Shown: positions 1-10,002, counted from the first letter of the stretch. The stretch: 64,000 nt of DNA from Caballeronia sp. SEWSISQ10-4 2 (GCF_030464885.1 NZ_JALPRJ010000001.1:62001-126000); one strand, 5' to 3'. Numbers and translations are program-made. The notes: generated by a model from the letters alone, not told the origin.

Positions 1-2166
1 AAGCCAGCGAAGCGTCGGCGCAATGCCCGGCTGCACCGCGCCACGCGCTTGTATCAACTCAGCCAGATGATTGACGTTCGTCAGGCGGCGCTCGCCGTCT
101 GGACCAACGACCAGACGCTGCGCAATCAACAACTCACGCGCGAGCGTGCGCCACATGACCGCGAAACCGCGCTCGTGCCACAACACCCGATAACGCGAAA
201 AACGTTCGACCCAGCTCATGGCGTCGGCGGAACCTTCTACCGCTTCGCTATGCTCCAGGTTCCACAAGGCTTCAGCGTCGAGTCCCAGCCAGTCCGTTGC
301 AAGCGCCGCGCGCAGACGGCGCAAGTCGCCAGGGGTATCGATAGCGGCCAGCAGACGCTCGATCTGCTCAGCATCGAACGTTCCGAACACCGACGCCTGT
401 GCCAGTTCCACGCTACCCACGCCCCAGCTCGCGAGCACGCGCTTGACGAGACTTCCCTGCCGATGCGTCTGCACAAGCACCGCTATCTGACCAGGCGACA
501 AGGGCTTTTCGCCGATGGTGACTTCGCCGTTCTGAGCGCCGCGCAACATACGCACGATCTCCGCCGCGCACGCCTCTGCAGCCTGACGATTCGCGTTCGT
601 TTTCGACAGCGCCGAATCGCCTTGCGGCAATAACCACACGCAAAAATCGGCGGTATCGGAATACGCGGCCGATGCGGTGTTGTCGCTGAACGGCTTGCGC
701 TCACGCGTGCCTTCACGCACCGGCTGGTACGTCAATCCATCGAGGATGAACGCCGCCGGGTTTGCACTGAAAATGCGGTTGCAGGCATCGATGATCAGCG
801 CGGTCGAACGCTGGTTGACCGCGAGCGTATATCGCGCCGACGCCCGCTCGCGCGCCTGCAGATACGTGTGTAGATCAGCGGCACGAAAACTATAGATGGC
901 CTGCTTCGGATCGCCAACCAGGAACAACGGCCCTTGCGGCGCGAAAATGCTGTTGAAGATCTCGAACTGTAGCGGATCGGTGTCCTGGAACTCGTCGATC
1001 AACGCCGCCGGATAACGTGTCCGAAGGGCATGGGCGAGCCACGGATTCGCGGCCAGCGCCTGATACAGGTTGGACAGCAGATCGTCGAACGACACCACGC
1101 GCCTTGTCCGCTTGCGCGCCGCCAGCTCCAGCGGCGCGTAGTCGAGCCACTCACGCACGATGCCAAGCCAGGCCGCGCGCTGCGCCGCTTCCGCGGCGGC
1201 AGCGGCGGCGGCCAGCGTCTCGGCGTGATCGAAGAAAGCGTGCGAAGGCGGCTCGTTCTTCACCTTCGTGCCTTTCTTCAATGCGCTCGCCGTGAGCTTC
1301 AACGCTTCTTTCGGGGGCGCGGCGTGACAGTCGTTGTCGGCAAAATAGTCGGACCACGCGGCAATCGCGGCATCGATCAAGGTGCGTTTGTGCGTGGTCT
1401 TGCTGAGCTTCGTTTCGGCGTCGAGCAGCAACTGAACGATCGTGTCGCGCTCGGCGTGCCACAACGCGCCGGCGGTATCGAACAAGGCTTGCGCGTCTTC
1501 GCGACCACCCACTTCGAGCTCGCCCCAACGCAACTTGGCGAGCGGCTTTTTCAACCGGCGCGAAAGCTGCACATCGAGCGATGCCGGTCCTGCGCCCTTG
1601 CTCACGAGCCACGCGGCAAACGATGAATCGCGCGCCGCCGCCGGCTCGACCCGCTCACGCCAGAAGTCCGCTGCCATCTCGAAACGCAGCGCGCTGTCGT
1701 CGGCTTCAAGTTCGAACGCGAACGGCATGGTTGCAGCGAACGGCGCTTCCTGCAGCGCACGCTGGCAGAACGCGTGAATAGTGTGGATGGCGGCTTGATC
1801 GAAGGTATGCAACGCGATGTTGATCCGCTTGAACGCCTCATCGGGATCGACGCGTTGAAGCGTTGTGTCAAACAGGCGCTCGAGAAACGCGTCGCCTGCA
1901 GTGTCGCCGGTTTCCATCGCGTGCGCGATCTGCACGAGGCGCGAGCGGATGCGTTCGTGCAATTCAGCCGTGGCCGCCTTCGTGAAGGTGACGACGAGAA
2001 TTGCGTCGGCGGCGAGCCTCTTTTCGAGCAGCAGGCGCACGTAGAGCGCGCAGATGTTCCACGTCTTACCCGTTCCCGCCGATGCCTCGATCTGATTCAC
2101 GCCATCGAGCGAACATTCGAAGACGTCGAGTTCGGCGGCAGTCATTGCCGTTGTTTGCGTATGCAT
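1..2166 (-). CDS. recB: RecBCD enzyme subunit RecB, 5' part (runs off left edge)
   Basis: The frame stays open from the ATG at 2166 to the window edge, giving the first 722 residues. It encodes the 3'-5' helicase/nuclease subunit of the RecBCD complex, which processes double-strand breaks. Visible are the Walker A motif ASAGTGKT (residues 28-35), the UvrD-like segment AAIHTIHAFCQRAL, and the Walker B/DEAD-like motif LIDEFQDTDPLQ near residue 390. The C-terminal nuclease domain lies outside the window. The ATG overlaps the recC stop codon by one base (TGATG), so translation of recB is probably coupled to recC. recD would be expected further left, but this cannot be seen. No internal stop or frameshift is visible in this frame. 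Confidence 0.95.
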   Translation of the reverse strand, partial: MHTQTTAMTAAELDVFECSLDGVNQIEASAGTGKTWNICALYVRLLLEKRLAADAILVVTFTKAATAELHERIRSRLVQIAHAMETGDTAGDAFLERLFDTTLQRVDPDEAFKRINIALHTFDQAAIHTIHAFCQRALQEAPFAATMPFAFELEADDSALRFEMAADFWRERVEPAAARDSSFAAWLVSKGAGPASLDVQLSRRLKKPLAKLRWGELEVGGREDAQALFDTAGALWHAERDTIVQLLLDAETKLSKTTHKRTLIDAAIAAWSDYFADNDCHAAPPKEALKLTASALKKGTKVKNEPPSHAFFDHAETLAAAAAAAEAAQRAAWLGIVREWLDYAPLELAARKRTRRVVSFDDLLSNLYQALAANPWLAHALRTRYPAALIDEFQDTDPLQFEIFNSIFAPQGPLFLVGDPKQAIYSFRAADLHTYLQARERASARYTLAVNQRSTALIIDACNRIFSANPAAFILDGLTYQPVREGTRERKPFSDNTASAAYSDTADFCVWLLPQGDSALSKTNANRQAAEACAAEIVRMLRGAQNGEVTIGEKPLSPGQIAVLVQTHRQGSLVKRVLASWGVGSVELAQASVFGTFDAEQIERLLAAIDTPGDLRRLRAALATDWLGLDAEALWNLEHSEAVEGSADAMSWVERFSRYRVLWHERGFAVMWRTLARELLIAQRLVVGPDGERRLTNVNHLAELIQARGAVQPGIAPTLRWL

Positions 2167-5100
2167 CAAACGTCGCTCCGCATGTGCCGGATCAGCGGCT
2201 CGAAGACGATTCTGGCCAGCGTAGCGAAGGTTTCATCGAGTCTCAGTTCAGCGCCGCGAAACGCGATACGCAACGCGGGATCGTCCGATTCACCGCGCGT
2301 CCTGTCCGATATCCACACGCCCTGCGCCTTCGACTCGCTTTCCTTGACCCACGTCCAGGCGCTCTTTGGAAAGAACCGCAACGGCAACCGCCGCCCGGCG
2401 CGATACAACGCGGCGAGCGTCGCTAAATGTGCATAAGGATCATCGACGGGCGTCAATTCAAAGCCGCTCGATTGCGAGCCGCGACCATGCCACACCGTGC
2501 GTCGTGGGCCATCGGGCAAAGCGGCGCAGTAGGCAAGATGCGCGAGCCACGCGGAGAGATAGTCGCGAGCGCGCGGCACGTCGTATCGATAGATGATCTG
2601 GCCTTCGTCAGTGAGCAAATTCAAGGTGCCGTAGATTTGTAGCGGCTGCAAAGCATCGGGTTGCAACGCGGCGTCGTAGCGGCCGAACAGTTCGGCATCC
2701 GGCCAATGCGGCGCGATATCAAGCGTGAACGGCAAGCGCACCGCGCCTTCCTCCGTCGCGGCACGCACGCGGTTGGCAAGCGAATGCAACGCGCCGATTT
2801 CCCGCGATTGCCACACGCCGCCCGTCGCGCCACCCGGCATTTCGGGACTCGCCCGCGCGACGCGCCGCGCACGATCGAGCGCACGGGATTCGTCGTCCGC
2901 GGTGAGAGCGAGAAGCGACGGCAACACCCGATCGGCCAGCGCAGCACGGCCTGGATATTCAAGCTCGAACGGTTCTGTATCGCCGAGTTCGGTTTCAGCG
3001 TCGAAGAGCGCAATGCCGAGCCGATCGCGCAATATCGCGCGTGCAGGATGACGCCAGAAACGCTCGAAGTCGTCGAACGCGACGGGCTCCACCTCTTCGG
3101 CCTGCAACGGCGCGCTGAAGAATTTCATCGATGGTTCGATCCTGCCGAGGGCCAGCGTTCGCGCCAGTTCCGCGCGCTCCGGCTCGTAGGTGAACAACGG
3201 CGCGCTGAAGTATTCCGGTGCGAACGGCTGCAACGGATGCTCGAACACGAAGCGGCGGCGCGCGTTCTCAAGCTCCTTCGGCGATGCACCCTCGCCCGCC
3301 ACCGTATCCGCCAGATAGTCGAGCAATTCGTCGATCAGCGCGGCGGGCGGCAACGCGGCGTTGTCGCGAATGCTGCGTCCCGTGTACGCGATCATCAAAC
3401 GGTCACGCGCGGACAACAGCAAGTCGAGGAACAGGTTGCGTTCATCGTCGCGGCGTTGCCGGTCGCCTAATTTTCCGAAGCTCGCCATCAGGTCGAATTC
3501 GTCGGCACGCGTGAGACTCGGCAACATGCCGTCGTCCATGCCGAGCAGGCAGATCACGCGATACGGCAAGCCGCGCAAGCTCGTCAACGATGAAAACGTC
3601 ACGCCGCCCCAAGGGACGCCGCCACGCGCGGCGTCGTCAAGGGCGTCGGTGAGCGCCGTGCGCAGGACATCGGCGGCGATTTCCGTGTCCACCGCGCCTT
3701 CGCCCATCGAAAGCATCAATGAGTCGAGCGTCGCCCGGACGTCGGCGATTGAATCCGCGAACGGCAGGCCGGCATCGAAGAACAGCGTGAGCGCCTCCAG
3801 CAGCAATTGCGTCCAGGCCTGGGGCGTACGCGGCGTGGCGATACGCTCCCCGAACGCATCGATATCGTCGATAAACCGCGTCAACCGGCCGAGCAATTCA
3901 GCGTCCGACCCTTGCGCGCCGCCAACCGGCAACCACTCGTCGACTGGCGCGCCGCCGTCGGGCAGCGCGTAGCCGAGGAAAAGCCGCGTGAGAGCATCGG
4001 AGAAAGTGTGGCGGGCTGCGGGCACATCAACGCCGGTTACTGCCGACGGGGCAAGCCCTCGCCGCGCGCCGGCCGCCGCGAGCCACGTCTGCGCAGTTTC
4101 CAGCGCAACGGCGTCAATGCCATAACGCGCCGCGACCGCATCGACCCGCAACCACTCGATCAGCTCCGGCGCGCCGACGCTGCGGTCAGGCAACGCCAGC
4201 CAGTCGAGCAACACGCGCGCGACCGGATTCGCCTGCGACGGCGGCAAGCCCGTGATCCGGTACGGAATCCGCCGCCGCTCACCCGCCACACCAGCCGGCG
4301 CGGTGCCAAACACGCCATCGATCAGCGGACCCGCCGCCGCGAGATCCGGAAACGCCACGAGCACGTCGGACGGCTGGAGCCCGTCCATCTCGTCAAACCA
4401 GCCGAGCAAACGGTCATGCAACACCTCGAGCTGCCGCGACAAGCTGTGACACACGTGAATTTCGATTCCGGGTTCAAGCGCTTCATCCGGCTCGGAAATC
4501 TCGTTCAAATTGAGAATCGCGTTCTGCACGTGCGCAAGCCACGTTGGCGCTGAATTTTCCTCGAAATGACTGGCTTCCCGAGATGCCGCGCTCTCTGTCA
4601 ACTCGTGCAGCATGTGCAACTGCGCCTGCGTCTGACGGCCCCATTCGGCGAGCAACGGATGACCGACTTCCTGAAAATCCCGCTTGCCCGCCAGTTCGAG
4701 TTGCTCTACGCGCGCCTCACTCACGATGTCAAACCAGAACTCGCGGCACGGATTGATGGCGTAGATACGCACGTCGACCCAGCGCGACAGTTCACGCAGC
4801 AACGCGATATGCAGCGGCGGCATGGTCGGCAACGCGAACACACTCACGCGCTCCGGCCACTCGGCTTTCATCACGGCATCGAGATCGAGTTTCGGCGATT
4901 CAGTGAGAAACCGGTACGCGGGTGGCGTGGGATCGCGCGCGTCGGCATCCAGCGCAAGATCCGCGAGCAGCGCACGCCATAGCGCGGCCTGCCAGCGCTC
5001 GTCCTCGCGCTGGATCGCGGTCGCGTTCGGCAGGCGCGGGCCGTTCGGGTCGACCGCGCCGCCCGTGGAGGCCAGGATCGAGCCGCCCGCCTGCCAGTGC

Positions 5101-5546
5101 TGCAGCCATTCCGGCCGATACGTCAGATAGTGATCGAACACCGTCGCAATACGGCGCGCGAGTTCGTAGCGCATGGAGTCGTCGGCGGCATCGAGGTAGG
5201 CACGCAGCCGCGACGAGCTCTCCGGCGCAGCCTCGGTCATTGCGCCGAGCAGCCGGAAACAGCGCCACACCAACCGGTCGGGCGCGAACGGCGAATGCTC
5301 GGGCACCGGCAACACCCCGCCGATCCGCGCCCACAGCCATTGCGCGAGATAACACAGGTCCACATTCGCGCAGATGCCGAAGCGCGCGGCCATGTCCAGC
5401 TCGAGCCGCCGGCGCACCGCCGCGCTCGGCACGATGATCGTCTGGCTCGCGAACGGATCGCCGTCATTCAATGCAAACGCGGCGACGTCGTCGAGCAACG
5501 CCTGCAACAGCGTTTCATGGCGATTCGAATAAAAGAGTTCGAGCAT
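2166..5546 (-). CDS. recC: RecBCD enzyme subunit RecC
   Basis: The product is 1126 residues from the ATG at 5546, close to the usual RecC length of about 1120. RecC is the Chi-recognising scaffold subunit of RecBCD. The N-terminus MLELFYSNRHETLLQALLDD matches the family start, and the family sequences TIIVPSAAVRRRLELDMA and PNPV-like segments follow, with the inactive nuclease-like C-terminal region last. The frame is open up to 5759, but the extra 71 residues upstream have no RecC character and AGGA lies just before 5546, so I place the start there. It is followed directly by recB through a TGATG junction, consistent with a recCBD-type operon. Confidence 0.95.
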   Translation of the reverse strand: MLELFYSNRHETLLQALLDDVAAFALNDGDPFASQTIIVPSAAVRRRLELDMAARFGICANVDLCYLAQWLWARIGGVLPVPEHSPFAPDRLVWRCFRLLGAMTEAAPESSSRLRAYLDAADDSMRYELARRIATVFDHYLTYRPEWLQHWQAGGSILASTGGAVDPNGPRLPNATAIQREDERWQAALWRALLADLALDADARDPTPPAYRFLTESPKLDLDAVMKAEWPERVSVFALPTMPPLHIALLRELSRWVDVRIYAINPCREFWFDIVSEARVEQLELAGKRDFQEVGHPLLAEWGRQTQAQLHMLHELTESAASREASHFEENSAPTWLAHVQNAILNLNEISEPDEALEPGIEIHVCHSLSRQLEVLHDRLLGWFDEMDGLQPSDVLVAFPDLAAAGPLIDGVFGTAPAGVAGERRRIPYRITGLPPSQANPVARVLLDWLALPDRSVGAPELIEWLRVDAVAARYGIDAVALETAQTWLAAAGARRGLAPSAVTGVDVPAARHTFSDALTRLFLGYALPDGGAPVDEWLPVGGAQGSDAELLGRLTRFIDDIDAFGERIATPRTPQAWTQLLLEALTLFFDAGLPFADSIADVRATLDSLMLSMGEGAVDTEIAADVLRTALTDALDDAARGGVPWGGVTFSSLTSLRGLPYRVICLLGMDDGMLPSLTRADEFDLMASFGKLGDRQRRDDERNLFLDLLLSARDRLMIAYTGRSIRDNAALPPAALIDELLDYLADTVAGEGASPKELENARRRFVFEHPLQPFAPEYFSAPLFTYEPERAELARTLALGRIEPSMKFFSAPLQAEEVEPVAFDDFERFWRHPARAILRDRLGIALFDAETELGDTEPFELEYPGRAALADRVLPSLLALTADDESRALDRARRVARASPEMPGGATGGVWQSREIGALHSLANRVRAATEEGAVRLPFTLDIAPHWPDAELFGRYDAALQPDALQPLQIYGTLNLLTDEGQIIYRYDVPRARDYLSAWLAHLAYCAALPDGPRRTVWHGRGSQSSGFELTPVDDPYAHLATLAALYRAGRRLPLRFFPKSAWTWVKESESKAQGVWISDRTRGESDDPALRIAFRGAELRLDETFATLARIVFEPLIRHMRSDV

Positions 5547-5800
5547 GGATCCTGCTGGTTGAGCGTGAATCGAACGTGATAGGCAACGGCTTGTTCTGCA
5601 AACCCAAGGACGTGTCGCGAGGTGAAACGACAGGATAGCAAAGGCCGTTCTCAACCGGGATTCGTCCGAACGGCCTAGGTTTCGATGCCATCGAGTTGGG
5701 TTAGACTCGAAGCCACATTGAAACAGGTCCGAGTGCCCAATGTGGCAAACCGAGACCATGCCGGGACATAAGACACCCCGGGCAGCAAACTAGGAAGTCG

Positions 5801-8467
5801 ATGCGTTACTCGCTAGAAATCAGAAAATTCATTTATAGCCAGTACTTCTTCGGTGGCTTGCGGATCGCGCTCGGCGTCTCGCTGCCGGCCATACTGATGC
5901 TGACGGTGTTTCACAATCGTGAACTCGGCTTCACGATTGCGACCGGTGCGCTGGGCGCGAGCGTCGTCGACATGCCGGGGCCGCTGAAGTACAAGCACAA
6001 CGAGATGCTGGCGTGCACGGTGATCGGTTTTTTATCAGCGCTGGCTACCGGGATCGCGAGCGCGAATGCAGTGACGCTGTGGCTGACTGTCGTGCCGCTC
6101 ACGTTCGTGTTGTCGCTGATCGTCGTGTACGGCAACCGCTGGCCGCAGATCAGCTTCGCCACGCTCTTCATGATGATCGTGACGCTGGAAGAGCATTTCA
6201 CGCCCATGCAGGCGCTCGTCAACGCATCGTGGATCTTGCTCGGTGGCCTCTGGTACACCTATTGGGCGACGTTCGTCAGCCGCTCTCTGGTTCATCGGAT
6301 CGAGCGGCAAGCGCTCGCTGAAAGCGTATTCAGTTGCGCCGAGTATCTGTTGGCGCGCTCTGAGTTTTACGATCTCGACACCAATCTCGACGAGTGTTAT
6401 CGAAAGCTGATCGAAAAGCAGATTGCCGCTGTAGAGCGTCAGGACGGGGCGCGCGACATCGTGCTGCGTAACCTGCCGAAGTTGCGAAGCGGCAAGCTCG
6501 ACGCACGGCGCGTCATGCTCTTCAACCTCTTTATCAATGTGGTCGACCTGCACGAGATGTTCGTGGGCGCGCACACGGACTACCCGATGGTACGCAACAC
6601 CTTCGGCGGCTCGGACATCCTGATCTTCTATCGCGACCTGATGAGAAAGGCCGCGCTCGATCTCGAGGACATTGGCCTCGCCGTGCTGCAAAACCGGCCA
6701 GCGCGCGCGCGGATCAACGTGAAGGCCGAGTTGCGCGCAATCGAATACGAGCTCGACCAGATGCGCCGGCACGGCGTCCCGCAGAAAAACCCGGAGGCCT
6801 ATTCGGCGGTGTCGTCAGCGTTCAGACGGCTTTGGAGCGCGACACGGCTCATCGACAAAATGCGTCGCCGGACGCGGCATGATCCGAGCGTGACCGAGAC
6901 CGAGATTCGCGTCGACCCCATGTTGTCGCGTTTTGTGTCAAGCCGGCGCGTGCCGTTCATGCAGATTTTTTCGAACCTGTCGATGGCCTCGCCGAGCTTC
7001 CGGCACGCACTGCGCGTAACGATCGCGGTCGGCGTCGGGTTCTGGCTCGCGCGTCTGTTGCCGCTCACCAACGCGTACTGGATCGTGATGACCACGGTCA
7101 TCATTCTCAAGCCCGGTTATTCGCTCACCAAGCAGCGCAACGTGCAGCGGATCATCGGCACGGCAATCGGCTGTGCCGCGTGCGTCGGGTTGATCCTGGT
7201 GGTGAAAGACCCGCACGTGTTGCTTGTGGCCATGTTCGCCTGCATGGTCATGAGCTACAGCTTGCTGCTCTTCAACTACACGGCGAGCGTCGCGTTCACA
7301 TCGGCTTATGTGCTGCTGATGCTGCACTTGCTCGCGCCGGGCGGCATGCGGCTGATCGGAGAGCGCGCCATCGACACGGCCGTTGGATGCGCCATCGCAA
7401 TCGCCGCCAGTCATCTGTTTCCGTACTGGGAATACCGGCTGATGGGCAAGCAGGTGCGCGACATGATCGCCGCGATGCGCAATTACCTGGAGGCAAGCTG
7501 GTGGTGGACCGGCAAGCCCGGTGCGCCAGCTGAAGCGAAGAGCGCGGCGGACGCCAATCTTTTCGCCGATACCAACGCCGGAACGGCGCAAGCGGCGACA
7601 GCCGCACTTGCACGGGCCGAGGCCGGCGAAGCGGAACTTGCGGCAGCGGGGGAAAGCGCTTCGCGCAGCGCGCTCAGTGGGACCGGCGCCGGTCAGTCAT
7701 CGGTCGCGAGCAACGTGGCGTCCGCTTCCACAGAAATGGCGACATCGGAAAGAAGCGGCGCAGCTACCAGCACGGACGAAGACGTAACTACGAAGCAAAC
7801 GGACGCTGCGACAACCAAGACCCCGGATCAATCGGCGGCACGACGCGAACCGGCTCTGGCTGAAACGAGCGGCAAGAGCTCGGCATCGGCATCGAAGAAG
7901 AAAACCGTTGCCGGCGAAAGCGCGGCCGCGACCGCTATTTCAGGTGCCTCCGCCGCAGCAGCCGTGGCAGCGGAAGCGCTGGACAGTGACTTCCGCTATC
8001 GCCTCGCGCGCAAGAACGTGCATATCGCGTTTGCCAATCTCGGCCAGGCGTTTCAGCGCATGATGCTCGAACCGAAGGCGCAGCAGAAGTTCGTGCCTGA
8101 ACTCAACGATCTGCTGATCCGCAGCCACGTGCTCGCGTCGCAGATCACGGCGGCGGGACCGTTGTTGCAATCGGTAGGAAAGTCCGCTGCGGGTCACGCG
8201 GCGCAACCCGTGCAGCGCGCGCTGACCGTCATCCGCGACAATCTAACGCAGGCGCACGACGGTGTGCCCGCCCCCGACGATCAAGCCGAGCAGTCGAAGC
8301 TACTCACGCGCGAACTGGATTCAATGGTGGTCGGCGCGGAGCGTGCCGAAGATATCCCGGCCGACGCCGTCCAGGATCTGAAGCTGCTCGCGCACCAGTG
8401 CAAGCAGATGCTGACGGCGTCGCTCCTGATTCGCAAGGACGCGAGCCTCATCAACTTGCCGGAGTGA
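5801..8467 (+). CDS. FUSC family inner-membrane protein (YccS-like)
   Basis: This 888-residue polytopic protein has two hydrophobic blocks, roughly residues 18-160 and 400-540, each read as several membrane segments. This duplicated layout is that of the FUSC / YccS / aromatic-acid-exporter-like superfamily. The N-terminus MRYSLEIRKFIYSQYFFGGL and the segment LTNAYWIVMTTVIILKPGYS in the second block are typical. Members are linked to export of aromatic or other small compounds, but the substrate here is unknown. Residues about 577-725 are an Ala/Ser/Thr/Glu-rich low-complexity stretch between the second membrane block and a C-terminal helical domain. AGGAAG lies 4 bases before the ATG. The gene stands alone and converges on a small membrane protein gene. 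Confidence 0.85.
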   Translation: MRYSLEIRKFIYSQYFFGGLRIALGVSLPAILMLTVFHNRELGFTIATGALGASVVDMPGPLKYKHNEMLACTVIGFLSALATGIASANAVTLWLTVVPLTFVLSLIVVYGNRWPQISFATLFMMIVTLEEHFTPMQALVNASWILLGGLWYTYWATFVSRSLVHRIERQALAESVFSCAEYLLARSEFYDLDTNLDECYRKLIEKQIAAVERQDGARDIVLRNLPKLRSGKLDARRVMLFNLFINVVDLHEMFVGAHTDYPMVRNTFGGSDILIFYRDLMRKAALDLEDIGLAVLQNRPARARINVKAELRAIEYELDQMRRHGVPQKNPEAYSAVSSAFRRLWSATRLIDKMRRRTRHDPSVTETEIRVDPMLSRFVSSRRVPFMQIFSNLSMASPSFRHALRVTIAVGVGFWLARLLPLTNAYWIVMTTVIILKPGYSLTKQRNVQRIIGTAIGCAACVGLILVVKDPHVLLVAMFACMVMSYSLLLFNYTASVAFTSAYVLLMLHLLAPGGMRLIGERAIDTAVGCAIAIAASHLFPYWEYRLMGKQVRDMIAAMRNYLEASWWWTGKPGAPAEAKSAADANLFADTNAGTAQAATAALARAEAGEAELAAAGESASRSALSGTGAGQSSVASNVASASTEMATSERSGAATSTDEDVTTKQTDAATTKTPDQSAARREPALAETSGKSSASASKKKTVAGESAAATAISGASAAAAVAAEALDSDFRYRLARKNVHIAFANLGQAFQRMMLEPKAQQKFVPELNDLLIRSHVLASQITAAGPLLQSVGKSAAGHAAQPVQRALTVIRDNLTQAHDGVPAPDDQAEQSKLLTRELDSMVVGAERAEDIPADAVQDLKLLAHQCKQMLTASLLIRKDASLINLPE

Positions 8468-8505
8468 GTGGCTGATCAGGCCACTGACGCATGAGCCGGA
8501 GAGCG

Positions 8506-8712
8506 TTACTGAGAAGCACCGGCCGCGGATGCGGCGGATGCAGCAGCGCTCGCTTGCGCCGGCGGGTTTTCTCTTTCGTACTCACGCTTGTCGCGGATCG
8601 CGTTGAAGAACAATGTGCCGATCACAAGCAGCACCACGACCACGATAAGAATGCTGATCGCGAAGGTGGGGTTCTTCCGCGTCGGGGCCTTTTTGCGGCG
8701 GTCATCGGTCAT
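8506..8712 (-). CDS. Small single-pass membrane protein, unknown function
   Basis: This 68-residue protein has a basic N-terminus (MTDDRRKKAPTRKNP), one strongly hydrophobic segment at about residues 17-37 (FAISILIVVVVLLVIGTLFF) and an Ala/Ser-rich tail. The charge pattern suggests an inside N-terminus. It lies 38 bp from the end of the convergent FUSC gene. I do not recognise a family; the transmembrane organisation and codon use like its neighbours make it more credible than a chance frame. An imperfectly placed hairpin (AGTGGC/GCCACT, 8467-8485) separates the two convergent genes but has no T tract. Confidence 0.6.
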   Translation of the reverse strand: MTDDRRKKAPTRKNPTFAISILIVVVVLLVIGTLFFNAIRDKREYERENPPAQASAAASAASAAGASQ

Positions 8713-8834
8713 GAAATCGAAGCTCTGAGTGGGATTGGGCGAAGCGCAGGATCTTACCCGACATGGATTTCAGAAGGGTTGCACCGGTCTGCCACTCGCC
8801 ACGCTGCAACGCTTTCCACGTCGCGCCCAAAACC

Positions 8835-9311
8835 TCAGTTTCCTGTGACCCCGAGCGGCGGCCGCACGGGCAGCGCGGTGGAATATTTAATCTGTTCCAT
8901 CGCGAAACTCGAACTCACGTCGTAAAGCGGGACAGCGCGGATCAGCGACTTGTAGACGCGATCGTAATCGTCGATATCCGACACCACCACGCGCAGCAAA
9001 TAATCGGTCTCCCCGCTCATTCGATACACCTCGACCACTTCGGGGATATCGCGTACGGCGCGCGTGAAGTCCTCCGCCCAGGTCTGCGTGTGCTGGTTCG
9101 TCTTCACCGCGACAAACACCGTTGTCCCAACGCCCAGCTTGCGTGGGTCGCAAAGCGCGACCTGAGCGCGGATCACGCCGGTCTCCTTCAGCCGTTGCAC
9201 GCGTTTCCAGCATGGCGTCTGCGAGAGATTGACGCGTGTCGCCAGCTCGGCAATCGGCATTGTCACATCTTCTTGCAGCAGTTCCAGCAACTTGCGATCG
9301 ATGAGGTCCAT
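8835..9311 (-). CDS. Lrp/AsnC family transcriptional regulator
   Basis: This 158-residue protein starts MDLIDRKLLELLQED, the classic Lrp/AsnC N-terminus. A winged helix-turn-helix follows (residues about 5-60, with LSQTPCWKRVQRLKETGVI), then a RAM/AsnC ligand-binding domain (about 70-145, ending in an SGETDYLLRVVV-type strand). The open frame extends upstream to 9389, but those residues fall in the regulatory gap and are unlike the family. It is divergent from a cysteine-dioxygenase-like gene at 9460, so that gene is the likely target, possibly with an amino acid (cysteine or alanine) as effector. That is inference from position. Confidence 0.92.
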   Translation of the reverse strand: MDLIDRKLLELLQEDVTMPIAELATRVNLSQTPCWKRVQRLKETGVIRAQVALCDPRKLGVGTTVFVAVKTNQHTQTWAEDFTRAVRDIPEVVEVYRMSGETDYLLRVVVSDIDDYDRVYKSLIRAVPLYDVSSSFAMEQIKYSTALPVRPPLGVTGN

Positions 9312-9332
9312 GCCCACAGCCTGCCCCTTATA

Positions 9333-9386
9333 GGAAATTATTCTACTTTTCCACGCCTCGACGAAATTATATGGAAACTTTTTCCA
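9333..9386. promoter_or_regulatory. Two GGAAA/TTTCC inverted repeats between divergent lrp-like and dioxygenase genes
   Basis: TGGAAACTTTTTCCA (9372-9386) is a perfect 6-bp inverted repeat around a 3-base centre. GGAAATTATTCTACTTTTCC (9333-9352) repeats the same half-sites with a wider gap. Both are in an AT-rich stretch of the 148-bp divergent gap, in the position expected for autoregulation and control of the dioxygenase gene. Binding by the neighbouring Lrp-type protein is inferred. A possible -10 (TATAAA, 9399-9404) for the rightward gene follows. Confidence 0.5.
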
Positions 9387-9459
9387 CATGCAAACCGGTA
9401 TAAATGAGGCTCAGCTTTCCGCTCCTTTCAGCCCGATTCCGCTTCTTCACGAGCTCGCC

Positions 9460-10002
9460 ATGACCCTCGCCCTCGATACAAAATCGCCGCTCGCGCTGTT
9501 GTCCCAAACACTCGATCAAGCCTGTTGCCTCGATCCGTCGTCGGCGGGGTTCGCACTTGGCGTGCGTGCGGCACTGAGCGGGTTATCGAGGGAAACCGGC
9601 CTTTTATCGGACGCCCAGCGGGAAAGCGGACTGGATTGTTATCGGCGGCATTTGCTCGTCGCCGATCCGCTCGGCCGCTACGCCGTCGCGGCGCTCGTCT
9701 GGCAAGCCGGTCAGGCAAGTCCGGTGCATGGCCATCACACGTGGTGCGCCTATACGGTGATTGAAGGAGCGCTGTCCGAGACGCTGTTCGCGTGGGATGC
9801 CGACGCGCATCGGGCAGTTGCGACGCGCCGCCATGAGCGGGCTTGCGGCGCGGTGTCCTTTGTCGGCCCGGGGCGTGGGGCAATTCACCAGTTAGGGAAC
9901 GCGTCGGCCACGGGACAGACCGCCGTTTCCATCCATGTCTATGGCGTGCCTGGCGCGCAAATCTCGACGCACGTCAACGATCTCGTCACAGTCGCCGCCT
10001 AG
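9460..10002 (+). CDS. Cysteine dioxygenase-like cupin protein
   Basis: The product is 180 residues from the ATG at 9460. The segment SPVHGHHTWCAYTVIEGAL holds the HxH iron-binding pair of cupin-type thiol dioxygenases, and a downstream His (IHQLGN) could be the third ligand. Similar proteins are annotated as cysteine dioxygenase family or predicted metal-dependent enzymes of the double-stranded beta-helix fold; they would oxidise a thiol such as cysteine to its sulfinate. The open frame begins at 9388, but the residues before 9460 lie over the regulatory repeats and are not family-like. The divergent Lrp-type regulator supports a role in amino-acid catabolism. Substrate is not certain. Confidence 0.8.
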   Translation: MTLALDTKSPLALLSQTLDQACCLDPSSAGFALGVRAALSGLSRETGLLSDAQRESGLDCYRRHLLVADPLGRYAVAALVWQAGQASPVHGHHTWCAYTVIEGALSETLFAWDADAHRAVATRRHERACGAVSFVGPGRGAIHQLGNASATGQTAVSIHVYGVPGAQISTHVNDLVTVAA

